The translations under genes were made by a program, and so were the position numbers. From Brevibacillus sp. DP1.3A (lineage in GTDB: Bacteria > Bacillota > Bacilli > Brevibacillales > Brevibacillaceae): a stretch of DNA of 64,000 nt. The notes under the pieces were generated by a model that saw only the letters and a program-made list of their open reading frames with translations, was not told where the DNA came from and did not search any database. The stretch lies in assembly GCF_013284245.2 (NCBI RefSeq), contig NZ_CP085876.1, positions 5,110,001-5,174,000 of the forward strand, written 5' to 3'. Shown here piece by piece: positions 36,840 to 45,308 of this stretch (position 1 is the first letter of the stretch; every line of letters begins with the position of its first letter).

Positions 36840-37037
36840 AGAGAAGAATATTTCCAGACGTAGCGACTTGTGGAGTCCTACCGAGCGGAGAAGGGATTTG
36901 CGGGCAAAAGAAACGCAACGTGCCCGTGCGACGAAGCGGCTACCACTTTTGCGTTTCCCCGCGAATCCCTTCGGAGCGGACAGTCTTAACCCCCAGCAGG
37001 ACGGAGCCTGGAGCCTAGACTGGAAATATTCTTCTCT
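36840..37037 (+). repeat. Hairpin B, copy 4
   Basis: The apex (CGTGCCCGTGCGACG) and 3' flank (CACCGCAGCC) match copy 1, while the wobble GCGAATCCC matches copies 2 and 3. This is a mosaic that suggests recombination or gene conversion between copies. The array ends here, 25 bp before the yebC terminator. Confidence 0.85.
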
Positions 37038-37062
37038 TCACCGCAGCCAATACGCAGCACAT

Positions 37063-37094
37063 AAAAAAGACCCTTGTCCTAAAACAAAGGTCTT
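37063..37094 (-). terminator. Terminator after yebC
   Basis: AAGACC-TTGT/ACAA-GGTCTT hairpin followed by six T on the minus strand. Confidence 0.8.
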
Positions 37095-37108
37095 CTCCAT
37101 TGAAAACA

Positions 37109-37828
37109 TTATTCACCTAAATCAACGTTATGGTACACCTGCTGCACATCGTCCAAGTCTTCCAAAGCATCGATCAGCTTTTCGAATTGGGCTTGTACAT
37201 CTTCTGTTAGCGTGACTTCGTTTTGTGGCAGCATCGTCAGTTCAGCTACGGTAAACTCTGTGACGCCGCCATTTTTGAGTGCTTCTTGTACAGAGTGGAA
37301 CTGTTCTGCATCTGCGTAAACAATGACAGCACCGTCTTCATCCAAAATGTCGCGCACGTCTACATCCGCTTCCATCAAGAGTTCCAGCACTTCATCAGAG
37401 GATTTGCCTTCAAAGCCAAATACCGCTGTTGGGTCAAACATGTAAGCAACCGAACCCGATACGCCCATGTTACCGCCATTTTTGTTGAAAGCGGCACGCA
37501 CTTCAGGAGCTGTGCGGTTTACGTTGTTGGTCAGTGCATCCACGATGATCATAGAACCGTTTGGCCCGAAGCCTTCATAGCGCAGATCGCTAAATGTTTC
37601 ATCAGAGCCGCCCTTTGCTTTATCAATCGCGCGGTCGATAATCGCTTTCGGTACGCTGTACGTTTTAGCACGCTCCAGGACGACCTTCAGAGCACGGTTG
37701 GACTCTGGGTCCGGCTCGCCTTGCTTTGCCGCCACGTAAATTTCCTTCCCGAACTTCGCATAAATACGACTGGTACTCGCGTCTTTAGAAGCTTTCTTCT
37801 CTTTAATATTGTTCCACTTACGACCCAT
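37109..37828 (-). CDS. yebC: YebC/PmpR-family protein
   Basis: A 239-aa member of the YebC/PmpR family: [17 protein letters not shown] at the start, the [21 protein letters not shown] helix, the characteristic [24 protein letters not shown] motif and an acidic C-terminal end. The family has been described as a transcription regulator, and recent work links it to translation (relief of ribosome stalling at proline-rich stretches). I chose ATG 37828, which is preceded by AGAGTGGG; an in-frame TTG at 37846 is possible but less likely. Single gene, the last stop before the hairpin array. Confidence 0.95.
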   Translation of the reverse strand: MGRKWNNIKEKKASKDASTSRIYAKFGKEIYVAAKQGEPDPESNRALKVVLERAKTYSVPKAIIDRAIDKAKGGSDETFSDLRYEGFGPNGSMIIVDALTNNVNRTAPEVRAAFNKNGGNMGVSGSVAYMFDPTAVFGFEGKSSDEVLELLMEADVDVRDILDEDGAVIVYADAEQFHSVQEALKNGGVTEFTVAELTMLPQNEVTLTEDVQAQFEKLIDALEDLDDVQQVYHNVDLGE

Positions 37829-37940
37829 AATCCCACTCTCTTTCAATATGACAGATTAAAAATATAAAAACTCCGGATTCCTTTTACACACTAGCCTATT
37901 ATACCTCAATCCTATGAAATATGTTAAGCGGTGGAAGAAT

Positions 37941-37980
37941 TTAAAAGCACAGCCCCAATTAGGAGAGCTGTGCTTTGCTT
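37941..37980 (-). terminator. Terminator after the mntABC-type operon
   Basis: AAAGCACAGC and GCTGTGCTTT form a 10-bp stem; the minus strand continues with TTTTAAAT. Confidence 0.85.
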
Positions 37981-37989
37981 TTACGAATC

Positions 37990-38934
37990 TTATTTCTTGG
38001 TCAATCCTTCGTAAATCGTCTTGATATTCCATTCCATCATTTTGATGTACGTATCGCCATCTTCTCCCGGCTTTCCGAGAGAGTCCGTAAATACTTTCCC
38101 GACAATCGGTACACCCGTTTCATTCGATACCATCTCCATGCTGCGCGGATCGATACTCGTCTCTACGAACAGAGCCGGGATTTTTTTCGCACGGATCGTA
38201 TCAACCACCTGTGTGACCTGCTCTGGCGTTCCTTGGTTCTCCGAGTTGATTTCCCAAATGTATGCCGCATCAAAATCGTACGCTTCGCTGAAATATTTGA
38301 ATGCTCCCTCGCTCGTCACAAGCATACGCTGTTCTTTCGGAATCTGGCTGTATTGCTTAACCGCGTCCTCGTGCAAAGCAGTCAGCTGTTCGATGTACTT
38401 CTTGGCGTTTTGCTCATACGTTTCCTTGTGCGCTGGGTCCACCTTGATCAGGGCATTTTTTGCATTCTCCGCATACTTGATGCCATTGCGTACATCCAGC
38501 CAAGCGTGCGGGTCTTCTTCACTCTCTTTGCCTTTGGTTGTCAAATGCTTGGCCGCTACACCCTCACTGAGTCGGAACACGGGTGCATCCGGACCTGATT
38601 TGCCCGCTGTGGTCATGAGATTATTAAACCAAGAGTTACCCGCCTCCAGATTCAAGCCGTTGTAGAAAACCGCGTCTGCATCCGTCGTTTTTTGCACGTC
38701 AGCAGGCAATGGATCATATTCATGTGGATTGGAGCCAATCGGAGCAAGACTATGGATCTCTACCCGATCTCCTCCAACGTTTTTCACGATGTCATACAGG
38801 ATGGAATACGTGGTCACGACCTGCAGCTTGTCACCATCTGACTTCGTGGGCTCGTTCGCACTTTGCGGAGCACCACACGCTGTCATTAATACGGTTGATA
38901 CTAAAAAAACGAAAAACAGATTCCACTTCTTCAT
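37990..38934 (-). CDS. mntA: Manganese/zinc ABC transporter substrate-binding lipoprotein (MntA/PsaA-like)
   Basis: Lipobox VLMTACGA (Cys near residue 20), then the cluster A-I (ZnuA/TroA) fold. Ligand-bearing motifs are SNPHEYDPLPADVQKT, which is close to the Mn-binding PsaA motif, DPHAWLDVRNG, VTSEGAFKYFSEAY and FVETSIDPRSM. There is no His-rich loop of the Zn-specific ZnuA type, which favours manganese. RBS GGAGAATATCGTC. It is the last gene of the ATPase-permease-receptor operon. Confidence 0.92.
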   Translation of the reverse strand: MKKWNLFFVFLVSTVLMTACGAPQSANEPTKSDGDKLQVVTTYSILYDIVKNVGGDRVEIHSLAPIGSNPHEYDPLPADVQKTTDADAVFYNGLNLEAGNSWFNNLMTTAGKSGPDAPVFRLSEGVAAKHLTTKGKESEEDPHAWLDVRNGIKYAENAKNALIKVDPAHKETYEQNAKKYIEQLTALHEDAVKQYSQIPKEQRMLVTSEGAFKYFSEAYDFDAAYIWEINSENQGTPEQVTQVVDTIRAKKIPALFVETSIDPRSMEMVSNETGVPIVGKVFTDSLGKPGEDGDTYIKMMEWNIKTIYEGLTKK

Positions 38935-38948
38935 GACGATATTCTCCT

Positions 38949-39809
38949 TTACTTTGAGAGCTCGACTCGTTTTTGTCGCGCTCGGATTGATTTCCATACC
39001 ACCCCGTGTTTTGGGGAGAAAAGAAAGGCCAGGAAGAATAACACGGTTGCAACCACGACAATCGTGGCACCAGAGGCCAAATTATAGGTAAAGCTAAAAT
39101 AAAGGCCAATAACCGCCGACAGCATTCCAAACCCGCCAGCCAAAAAGATCATGATCGACAAACGGTCCGTCAAAAGATAGGCAGTAGCAGCCGGTGTAAT
39201 CAGCATGGCCACGACTAATACGATTCCTACGGTTTGCAAGGAAGCGACAGTTACCATCGTCAGCAAGGTCATCAGCAAGTAATGAATGAGGTTGTTACGC
39301 AAGCCGTAGGCAGCCGCAATGGTCGGATCGAACGAAGTCAGTAACAGTTCTTTGAAAAAAGCGTAGACTGTCACGATGACGATGACCCCGATGCCAACCG
39401 TCACCCACATGTCTGACGAACGCACAGCCAATACATTCCCGAACAAAATGTGATACAAATCGGTACTGCTTTTCAACATCGTAACCATGATGATCCCGAT
39501 CGCAAAGGCGGACGTGAACAAAATTCCAATCGCCGTATCGTTCTTGATGCGGCTATTTTGGCTCACGTAGCCAATTCCAACAGCAGTGAGTACACCCGTT
39601 AAAACAGCGCCCACGAAGAAATTGATCCCAAAAGCATAGGAGAGGGCCACCCCAGGCAAAACAGCGTGTGAGATGGCATCCCCCATCAAGGACATTCCCC
39701 GCAAGATGATAAAGCTACCGATGACGCCGCAGATTAACCCAACCACTACAGATGTAAACAATGCTTTTTGCAAAAACTCATACTGTCCAATTGCCATCAA
39801 GAAATCCAT
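38949..39809 (-). CDS. mntC: Manganese/zinc ABC transporter permease
   Basis: An ABC-3 family permease of 286 aa with about eight membrane helices: FLQKALFTSVVVGLICGVIGSF, then the conserved GMSLMGDAISHAVLPGVALSY loop, and IGILFTSAFAIGIIM, IGVIVIVTVYAFFKELLLTSFDP. Its start overlaps the ATPase stop by one base (39809), showing tight coupling. The symbol follows the operon order and is a guess among mntC/mntD naming schemes. Confidence 0.92.
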   Translation of the reverse strand: MDFLMAIGQYEFLQKALFTSVVVGLICGVIGSFIILRGMSLMGDAISHAVLPGVALSYAFGINFFVGAVLTGVLTAVGIGYVSQNSRIKNDTAIGILFTSAFAIGIIMVTMLKSSTDLYHILFGNVLAVRSSDMWVTVGIGVIVIVTVYAFFKELLLTSFDPTIAAAYGLRNNLIHYLLMTLLTMVTVASLQTVGIVLVVAMLITPAATAYLLTDRLSIMIFLAGGFGMLSAVIGLYFSFTYNLASGATIVVVATVLFFLAFLFSPKHGVVWKSIRARQKRVELSK

Positions 39810-40552
39810 TATGCAAGCACCTCGGACTTTTCGAGAAATGGGAGTTGATAGGAATATGCTCTCGACATGACTTCTCGTTTCAGCACTTCATCGACCGTCC
39901 CGTACTTGATCAATTCTTTGTTCATTAGAAGAAGCTGATCAAAATACGCATATGCTTTGGACAAGTCATGATGGACGACGACAATCGTTTTGTCCTCAAA
40001 CTGCAGCTCTTTCAAGATGCGAATGATTGTATCCTCGCTCGCCACATCAATTCCCACAAACGGCTCGTCCAGAAGCAGCAGCTCTGGTTTTTGCGCAAGT
40101 GCCCTTGCCAGGAAGACACGCTGTTGCTGCCCACCGGAGAGCTCCCCAATCTGCCTGTCGCGGAAATCCTCTAGCCCTACTTTTCTCAGACATTCCAGCG
40201 CCCACGCTTTTTCCTTTTTTTTCGGAAATTTGAACAGTCCGACACTTGGGTATGTCCCGATCAGCACTGTATCCATGACGGTGATCGGAAATGTCCAATC
40301 AATCATGCTCCGCTGTGGTACATAGGCAATTTTCTTCCGGAATTCATTTGTCTCTTTCCCAAAAATCCACACATTCCCCTTATCTCTCGGAATGAGGTCC
40401 AAGAGCGCTTTGATCAGGGTTGACTTCCCTGCCCCATTTGGACCAATGATTCCAACCATGCTCCCTAGTTCAACATCAAACGAAACATTCCGAACAACTT
40501 CATTCCCAAAGTAAGAGACATGCAGGTCCCTTACAGCGATAGCAGAATCCAT
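39809..40552 (-). CDS. mntB: Manganese/zinc ABC transporter ATP-binding protein
   Basis: A 247-aa ATPase with Walker A GPNGAGKST near residue 37, Q-loop VPQRSMIDWTFPITV (typical of metal ABC-3 transporters), signature LSGGQQQR, Walker B LLLLDEPFVGID and switch His VVHHDLSKA. First gene of the operon. An MntR-like box lies about 160 bp upstream of its start. Confidence 0.93.
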   Translation of the reverse strand: MDSAIAVRDLHVSYFGNEVVRNVSFDVELGSMVGIIGPNGAGKSTLIKALLDLIPRDKGNVWIFGKETNEFRKKIAYVPQRSMIDWTFPITVMDTVLIGTYPSVGLFKFPKKKEKAWALECLRKVGLEDFRDRQIGELSGGQQQRVFLARALAQKPELLLLDEPFVGIDVASEDTIIRILKELQFEDKTIVVVHHDLSKAYAYFDQLLLMNKELIKYGTVDEVLKREVMSRAYSYQLPFLEKSEVLA

Positions 40553-40707
40553 GATTTTTTCCCTCCAAATAATAGCCCGTTATATGATCCCGCCAAAAAA
40601 ACGATGGTGAAACGGGTAATTCCTTTATGCACATATGCCTTAACACAAAAATGTAGTCTTGTACCAATAATATTCGCCCGAACAAACTAATATGCATTCG
40701 TATAAAA

Positions 40708-40728
40708 AAGTTGCCCTAATGCAAAATT
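40708..40728 (-). promoter_or_regulatory. MntR-like operator upstream of the mnt operon
   Basis: On the minus strand TTTTGCATTAGGGCAACTT, close to the Bacillus MntR operators (TTTGCnTTAnGGnAA type). It lies ahead of an AT-rich TATACG that could be the -10. About 150 bp of leader separates it from the ATPase gene; I see no riboswitch in it. The remaining AT-rich 40560-40960 region holds the divergent promoters only. Confidence 0.6.
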
Positions 40729-40969
40729 AAATGATTTCCATTACCATGTCAATATATTCTTTTTTCTGAAATACAAAAAAAGTGCAGCTCTTGTTTAAAA
40801 AATCCATCACTCCCAAAATGTCCCTATTTCGTTCATAATTAAAAGCTTTTTTTCTATAAAAATAAATAAACATATGTGAAACAACTATAGTTATGTTAAT
40901 ATGAACATTATCTGTTTGATAAAAATCTAAAAATTAAAAACTAACTAAAAATAGAGCGAGGTGGATCGT

Positions 40970-42340
40970 ATGCAGGATCAAAAATTGGAGAGAGGTCTAA
41001 AAAATAGACACGTACAACTCATCGCGATCGGTGGAGCAATCGGAACAGGATTATTTTTGGGCGCAGGAAAATCGATTCATTTGGCCGGCCCATCCATCTT
41101 ATTTGCTTACTTGATTACGGGTATCATCTGCTTTTTAATCATGCGCTCACTCGGGGAGCTCCTCTTGAGCAATTTGGACTACCATTCTTTTGTGGATTTC
41201 GTCAAAGACTATTTGGGGAATATGGCCGCATTTGTCACGGGCTGGACTTACTGGTTTTGCTGGATTTCGATCGCCATGGCTGACCTGACAGCGGTTGGTC
41301 TGTATACGCAATACTGGTTTCCGGAAATACCGCAGTGGATGCCAGGCTTAATTGCCCTCGTGATTTTGTTAATCATGAACCTAGCTACGGTGAAGCTTTT
41401 TGGAGAAATGGAATTTTGGTTCGCTCTCGTAAAGGTCATCGCGATTCTCGCCCTGATTTTTGTCGGCATCTTCATGATCATCAAGGGCTTTTCTACGAAT
41501 GCAGGTGCGTCCAGCTTCACGAATCTCTGGAGTCATGGCGGAATGTTCCCGAACGGCTTCAATGGGTTCCTTCTCTCCTTCCAGATGGTCGTGTTCGCAT
41601 TTGTTGGGATTGAGCTCGTCGGTTTGACAGCCGGTGAAACAGAAGATCCAAAACGAGTCATTCCAAAAGCGATTAACCAAATCCCGATTCGGATTTTGAT
41701 TTTCTACGTTGGCGCACTCATCGTCATCATGAGCATTTATCCTTGGAACGCGATCAACCCATTGGAGAGTCCATTCGTGCAGGTCTTCGCAGCGATTGGC
41801 ATTGCAGCCGCTGCTGGTATCGTCAACTTCGTTGTACTGACATCCGCCGCTTCCGCATGTAATAGCGCCATTTTTAGTACAAGCCGGATGGTTTACTCCC
41901 TTGCCAAAGAAAAGAATGCACCTGTGCCCCTTACCAAGCTGACTGCCAACAAGGTCCCGGCAAATGCACTACTCTTTTCGACGGTTGTTATCCTTATCGC
42001 CGTTGTATTGAATTACGTCATACCAGAAGGCGTCTTTACATTGATCACAAGCGTGTCGACCGTTTGCTTTATCTTTATTTGGGGAATTACCGTCATCTGT
42101 CATTTGAAATATCGCAAAACGAGACCAGATTTAGCAAAAGCGAATACATTTAAAATGCCGCTCTATCCTTTTGCCAACTACCTGATCCTAGCATTCCTTG
42201 CCTTCATTCTGGTCGTCCTTGCACTCGCGGAAGATACACGAGTCGCCTTGTTCATCACACCTGTATGGTTTATTTTACTCGTCGTGATTTACAAACTGCG
42301 GAAAACGAAGACAAATGAAATAGAGGTAGCAGAACACTAA
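40970..42340 (+). CDS. Amino acid permease (APC family, CycA/D-serine-alanine-glycine type)
   Basis: Twelve membrane helices, 456 aa. Family hallmarks are LERGLKNRHVQLIAIGGAIGTGLFLGAGK at the start (split here: LERGLKNRHVQLIAIGG and AIGTGLFLGAGK), GPSILFAYLITG and MVVFAFVGIELVGLTAGETEDP. The closest functional group by eye is CycA (D-alanine, D-serine, glycine, cycloserine uptake), but neutral amino acid specificity is not certain. I chose ATG 40970 with GAGGTGG upstream. Single gene. Confidence 0.9.
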   Translation: MQDQKLERGLKNRHVQLIAIGGAIGTGLFLGAGKSIHLAGPSILFAYLITGIICFLIMRSLGELLLSNLDYHSFVDFVKDYLGNMAAFVTGWTYWFCWISIAMADLTAVGLYTQYWFPEIPQWMPGLIALVILLIMNLATVKLFGEMEFWFALVKVIAILALIFVGIFMIIKGFSTNAGASSFTNLWSHGGMFPNGFNGFLLSFQMVVFAFVGIELVGLTAGETEDPKRVIPKAINQIPIRILIFYVGALIVIMSIYPWNAINPLESPFVQVFAAIGIAAAAGIVNFVVLTSAASACNSAIFSTSRMVYSLAKEKNAPVPLTKLTANKVPANALLFSTVVILIAVVLNYVIPEGVFTLITSVSTVCFIFIWGITVICHLKYRKTRPDLAKANTFKMPLYPFANYLILAFLAFILVVLALAEDTRVALFITPVWFILLVVIYKLRKTKTNEIEVAEH

Positions 42341-42345
42341 GCAGC

Positions 42346-42395
42346 GCCTCCTGTTTTCACTTTCAACATCGGTGAAAATGGGAGGTGTTTTATTT
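42346..42395 (+). terminator. Terminator after the permease
   Basis: GCCTCCTGTTTTCAC and GTGAAAATGGGAGGT form a long stem, followed by TTTTATTTT. Confidence 0.85.
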
Positions 42396-42552
42396 TGATC
42401 ACAAGACCCTTTTTGCACTTGAGATCGTACATAAACGGAAAATAGGAGACGAAGCCTCTTTTTCAAATTTTTTATAAAAGAAAACTAGCTTCCTTCCGCT
42501 TCGATGTGTACTATATGTAAAAAACCAAATCCAGCATGAGGTGATAGTAAAC

Positions 42553-44382
42553 ATGACACAGCAGCATTCGTCCTTTGCAAGACCTCCACTCGCAGATTGC
42601 ATTCCTGATCTCGTTGCCTTTTCCAGAGGGGAGAAAAAAGCGACTCTCTTCATCCATAACGGCACTCTCGTCAATGTTCTCTCCGGTGAAATCTTGCCGA
42701 ATATGTCCGTGGCTGTCGTTGGCACTCGTATCGCCTATGTCGGTCCTTTTGTGGAAGGCATGACGGATGAATCCACCAAGATCATCGATGCCAAAGGAAA
42801 GTATATGGCACCAGGACTGTTGGACGGGCACTGTCATATCGAAAGCAGCATGCTGTCCGTGACGCAGTTCGCCAATGCGGTACTGCCGCTCGGAACGACA
42901 GGCGGCTTTTTCGATGCGCATGAGATCTCAAATGTTCTCGGTCTACCTGGTTTGCGCATCATGCTGGATGAGGCGAGACAAACACCGATGGCTGCTTACA
43001 TGCAGGTCGCTTCCTGCGTCCCTTCAACGGATGCTTCTTTTGAAACGGCTGGGGCAGAATTCGGACCAGCGGAGGTCGCGGAAGCATTGAGCTGGGGACC
43101 AGATATGATCGCACTCGGAGAAGTCATGAATTTCCCTGGTGTCGTATACGGAGACCCGAAAATGATTGGAGAGATTCAAGCGACACTGCGGGCAGGAAAA
43201 GTAGTGGACGGTCACTATACATGGCCTTCAAGTGATCCGCGTCTGGCTGCTTACGCCGCTGCGGGTGTAACCGGCTGCCATGAATGTGTGACCAGCGAAG
43301 ATGTCGCACAGCGCGTACGCCTCGGCATGTATGCCAAAATGCGCCGCGGCTCTGCGTGGCACGATGTTGCAGCAACGATCAAAGCACACACCGAACAGGG
43401 CATTGACTCCCGCCGGATGATGCTCGTGTCCGATGACCGCATCTGTGATTCGTTGAAAGAAGAAGGTCATATGAACTTCATCGTTAGACACGCGATCTCG
43501 CAAGGAGTGAAGCCCGTTACTGCCTTCCAGATGGCGACCATCAATACAGCAGAACGATTCGGTGTCGCAAGAGATGTAGGCTCGATCGCACCGGGTATCA
43601 TCGCCGATATGATTTTGCTCGAAGGAAATCTGGCTGATGTGGATGTCGTAATGACGATCGCACGCGGTGAAGTAGTGGCGGAAAACGGTGAGATGACGCT
43701 CGAACTTCCTCCGTTCCCTTACCCTGCGTTTGCTGTCAACTCTGTGAAAATCAAGGCTGAGCTCACTCCATCTGACTTCATCATCAAGACCCCTGTTCCG
43801 TCTGGGACGATCAAAACGCGCGTGGCAGTTGTCCGCGAAAATCACGTAGAGACGGACGAAGTGTTTGTCGATGTAGCTGTCGCAAATGGTGAACTTCAGG
43901 TTACGCCAGAGAGCACGTTGTGCAAAATGGCTATTTTCGAGCGCCATGGGAAAACAGGCGGCTCAGGCATCGGGATTGTCGGCAATGTCGGATTTAACCA
44001 GCCAGCAGCGATTGCCATGACTGTCGCCCATGACTGCCATAACGTGCTTGTCATCGGAAACGACGATGAGCGGATGGCACAAGCAGCCAATGCTGTGATC
44101 AGCATGCAAGGCGGTATCGCTGTCGTGACTGGAGACGGCGAAATCGTGGAGCTTCCGCTGCGTTTAGCTGGACTGATGTCGACAGAGCCTTATGAAACAG
44201 TTGTGCAGCAATCCATGGAGATTAGCCATGCATTGGTGAAAGCGGGCTGCACGATGAACTACGCCTTTATGACATTGTCTTTGCTAGCTCTGGTCGTCAT
44301 ACCGACCTTGCACATATCGGATACGGGCTTGATTCGCATTTCAGATGCGGGATTTGAGCGAGTATCACTGTTTGTGGAATAA
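42553..44382 (+). CDS. ade: Adenine deaminase
   Basis: Amidohydrolase-superfamily Ade of 609 aa. An N-terminal composite domain leads to the metal motif DGHCHIESS near residue 93, then FDAHEISNVLG, HYTWPSS, CHECVTSEDV and SDDRICDSL; the last holds the catalytic Asp. The Ade-specific C-terminal domain ends in MNYAFMTLSLLALVVIPTLHISDTG. It converts adenine to hypoxanthine and ammonia in purine salvage. I chose ATG 42553, with AGGTGATAG upstream; a GTG at 42541 is an alternative. No purine riboswitch recognised in the 150-bp leader. Confidence 0.95.
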   Translation: MTQQHSSFARPPLADCIPDLVAFSRGEKKATLFIHNGTLVNVLSGEILPNMSVAVVGTRIAYVGPFVEGMTDESTKIIDAKGKYMAPGLLDGHCHIESSMLSVTQFANAVLPLGTTGGFFDAHEISNVLGLPGLRIMLDEARQTPMAAYMQVASCVPSTDASFETAGAEFGPAEVAEALSWGPDMIALGEVMNFPGVVYGDPKMIGEIQATLRAGKVVDGHYTWPSSDPRLAAYAAAGVTGCHECVTSEDVAQRVRLGMYAKMRRGSAWHDVAATIKAHTEQGIDSRRMMLVSDDRICDSLKEEGHMNFIVRHAISQGVKPVTAFQMATINTAERFGVARDVGSIAPGIIADMILLEGNLADVDVVMTIARGEVVAENGEMTLELPPFPYPAFAVNSVKIKAELTPSDFIIKTPVPSGTIKTRVAVVRENHVETDEVFVDVAVANGELQVTPESTLCKMAIFERHGKTGGSGIGIVGNVGFNQPAAIAMTVAHDCHNVLVIGNDDERMAQAANAVISMQGGIAVVTGDGEIVELPLRLAGLMSTEPYETVVQQSMEISHALVKAGCTMNYAFMTLSLLALVVIPTLHISDTGLIRISDAGFERVSLFVE

Positions 44383-44389
44383 CGACGAC

Positions 44390-44432
44390 ATCCCCTCTTT
44401 TGCGAATGTGCAGAAGAGGGTTTTCTCTTTTC
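44390..44432 (+). terminator. Terminator after ade
   Basis: CCCTCTT and AAGAGGG arms around a 15-nt loop, then TTTTCTCTTTT. Confidence 0.8.
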
Positions 44433-44438
44433 GCTACC

Positions 44439-45146
44439 CTATTCCTCGACCAACTGAACCACTTTACATAATTGATAGAAATAGAAAACCCCACGCATTT
44501 GTACGAGATTCATCTGATCCAGATAACGCAGTGTTTCCAAAGCGATGTTTCGCGCCTCTTTCACATCCTCTTCATTCATGTTCGCGATGGCTTCCTTTAG
44601 CTCCACAACCGATAAAGAATAGACAGCAGGTCGCAGCGTACGAAGCAGCATGATTTTGCGGATTTGCGAGCGATTGAAGAGACGGTAGCCATTTTTCTCA
44701 TCTCGGGAAGTCGTAATGAGTCCTACCTTTTCCCAGTGGCGGATCGTTGAGCTGGGCAGTGAAGTCATGGCTGCTACCTCCCCAATCGTCATCCATTCGC
44801 TGTTTCCAGCTTCCTCATACTTTCCTGCTCCACCGTCTTCAAGCATCGTCAAGTTTCGTTCGGCTAACTGCTTGTCCCTATGTAGATTAGCCTGTACCTC
44901 ATTCACAAGCCACAGAGCAGCCTGCAACTGTCTATCCTGAATCAGTCGCATGACCTGAGCCGTCACTTCCATTCCAAAGCCAGGAGACATGGCTTGAATA
45001 CATGTAAAATAAGCGACGTGCTCCTCCGTATACTTCCGGTAGCCGCTCGCAGACCGCGCCACAGGCGGAACCAGCCCATGCGCTTCATAATTGCGCAAGG
45101 CGCTCGTGCTCAGCTTTAGCTTACGTGCAATATCAATGGGACGCAT
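44439..45146 (-). CDS. MerR-family regulator with two HTH domains
   Basis: A 235-aa protein with two full MerR winged-helix modules: residues 1-70 (RPIDIARKLKLSTSALRNYEAHGLV, GYRKYTEEHVAYF) and about 117-190 (TIGEVAAMTSLPSSTIRHWEKVGLI, GYRLFNRSQIRKIMLLRTL). Normal MerR proteins have one HTH and a coiled coil. It is divergent from the DUF5701 gene at 45309, a likely target. ATG 45146 lies in GGACGC context with a weak RBS. Confidence 0.85.
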   Translation of the reverse strand: MRPIDIARKLKLSTSALRNYEAHGLVPPVARSASGYRKYTEEHVAYFTCIQAMSPGFGMEVTAQVMRLIQDRQLQAALWLVNEVQANLHRDKQLAERNLTMLEDGGAGKYEEAGNSEWMTIGEVAAMTSLPSSTIRHWEKVGLITTSRDEKNGYRLFNRSQIRKIMLLRTLRPAVYSLSVVELKEAIANMNEEDVKEARNIALETLRYLDQMNLVQMRGVFYFYQLCKVVQLVEE

Positions 45147-45308
45147 GGCAACCAGCCCCCTAACCGATTTTCTTTCATAAAGATTAAAGCTTAGTTGTAA
45201 AGTTACTTCAATCTAAATCTGCTTTATTCCTTTTATTTTGGCTAAACCTTTTAATTCGCACCAATGTTGTAAGATGAAAGTGACAAGTGGAAGGAGGCGC
45301 ATTAACCC

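Larger units (their letters stand above)
34995..37037 (+). repeat. Array of eight long imperfect hairpins: (A-B) x 4
   Basis: Four tandem copies of a bipartite unit, start-to-start distances 510, 519 and 510 bp. Each unit has hairpin A (GAGGAAACAGGAGAAA closing arm, about 204 bp) and hairpin B (AGAGAAGAATATTTCCAG closing arm, about 198 bp) with 50-70 bp linkers. Copies 1 and 3 lack, and copies 2 and 4 have, a 9-bp insertion (AAGCCTTAA-like) after A. The first A alone is flanked by an extra 16-bp outer arm (34995-35010 / 35251-35266). Open frames of 140-175 codons run through both strands, but they follow the hairpin arms, share no RBS and are best read as by-products. No transposase gene, target duplication or coding partner is visible. 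Confidence 0.92.

Noticed and set aside
34995..37037. CRISPR array or REP element
   Set aside because: Units are about 510 bp with internal dyads and no short constant repeat with unique spacers, and there are no cas genes.
40553..40960. Riboswitch in the mnt-cycA intergenic region
   Set aside because: AT-rich with only an MntR-like box and promoter-like sequence; no yybP-ykoY or other conserved aptamer motif recognised.
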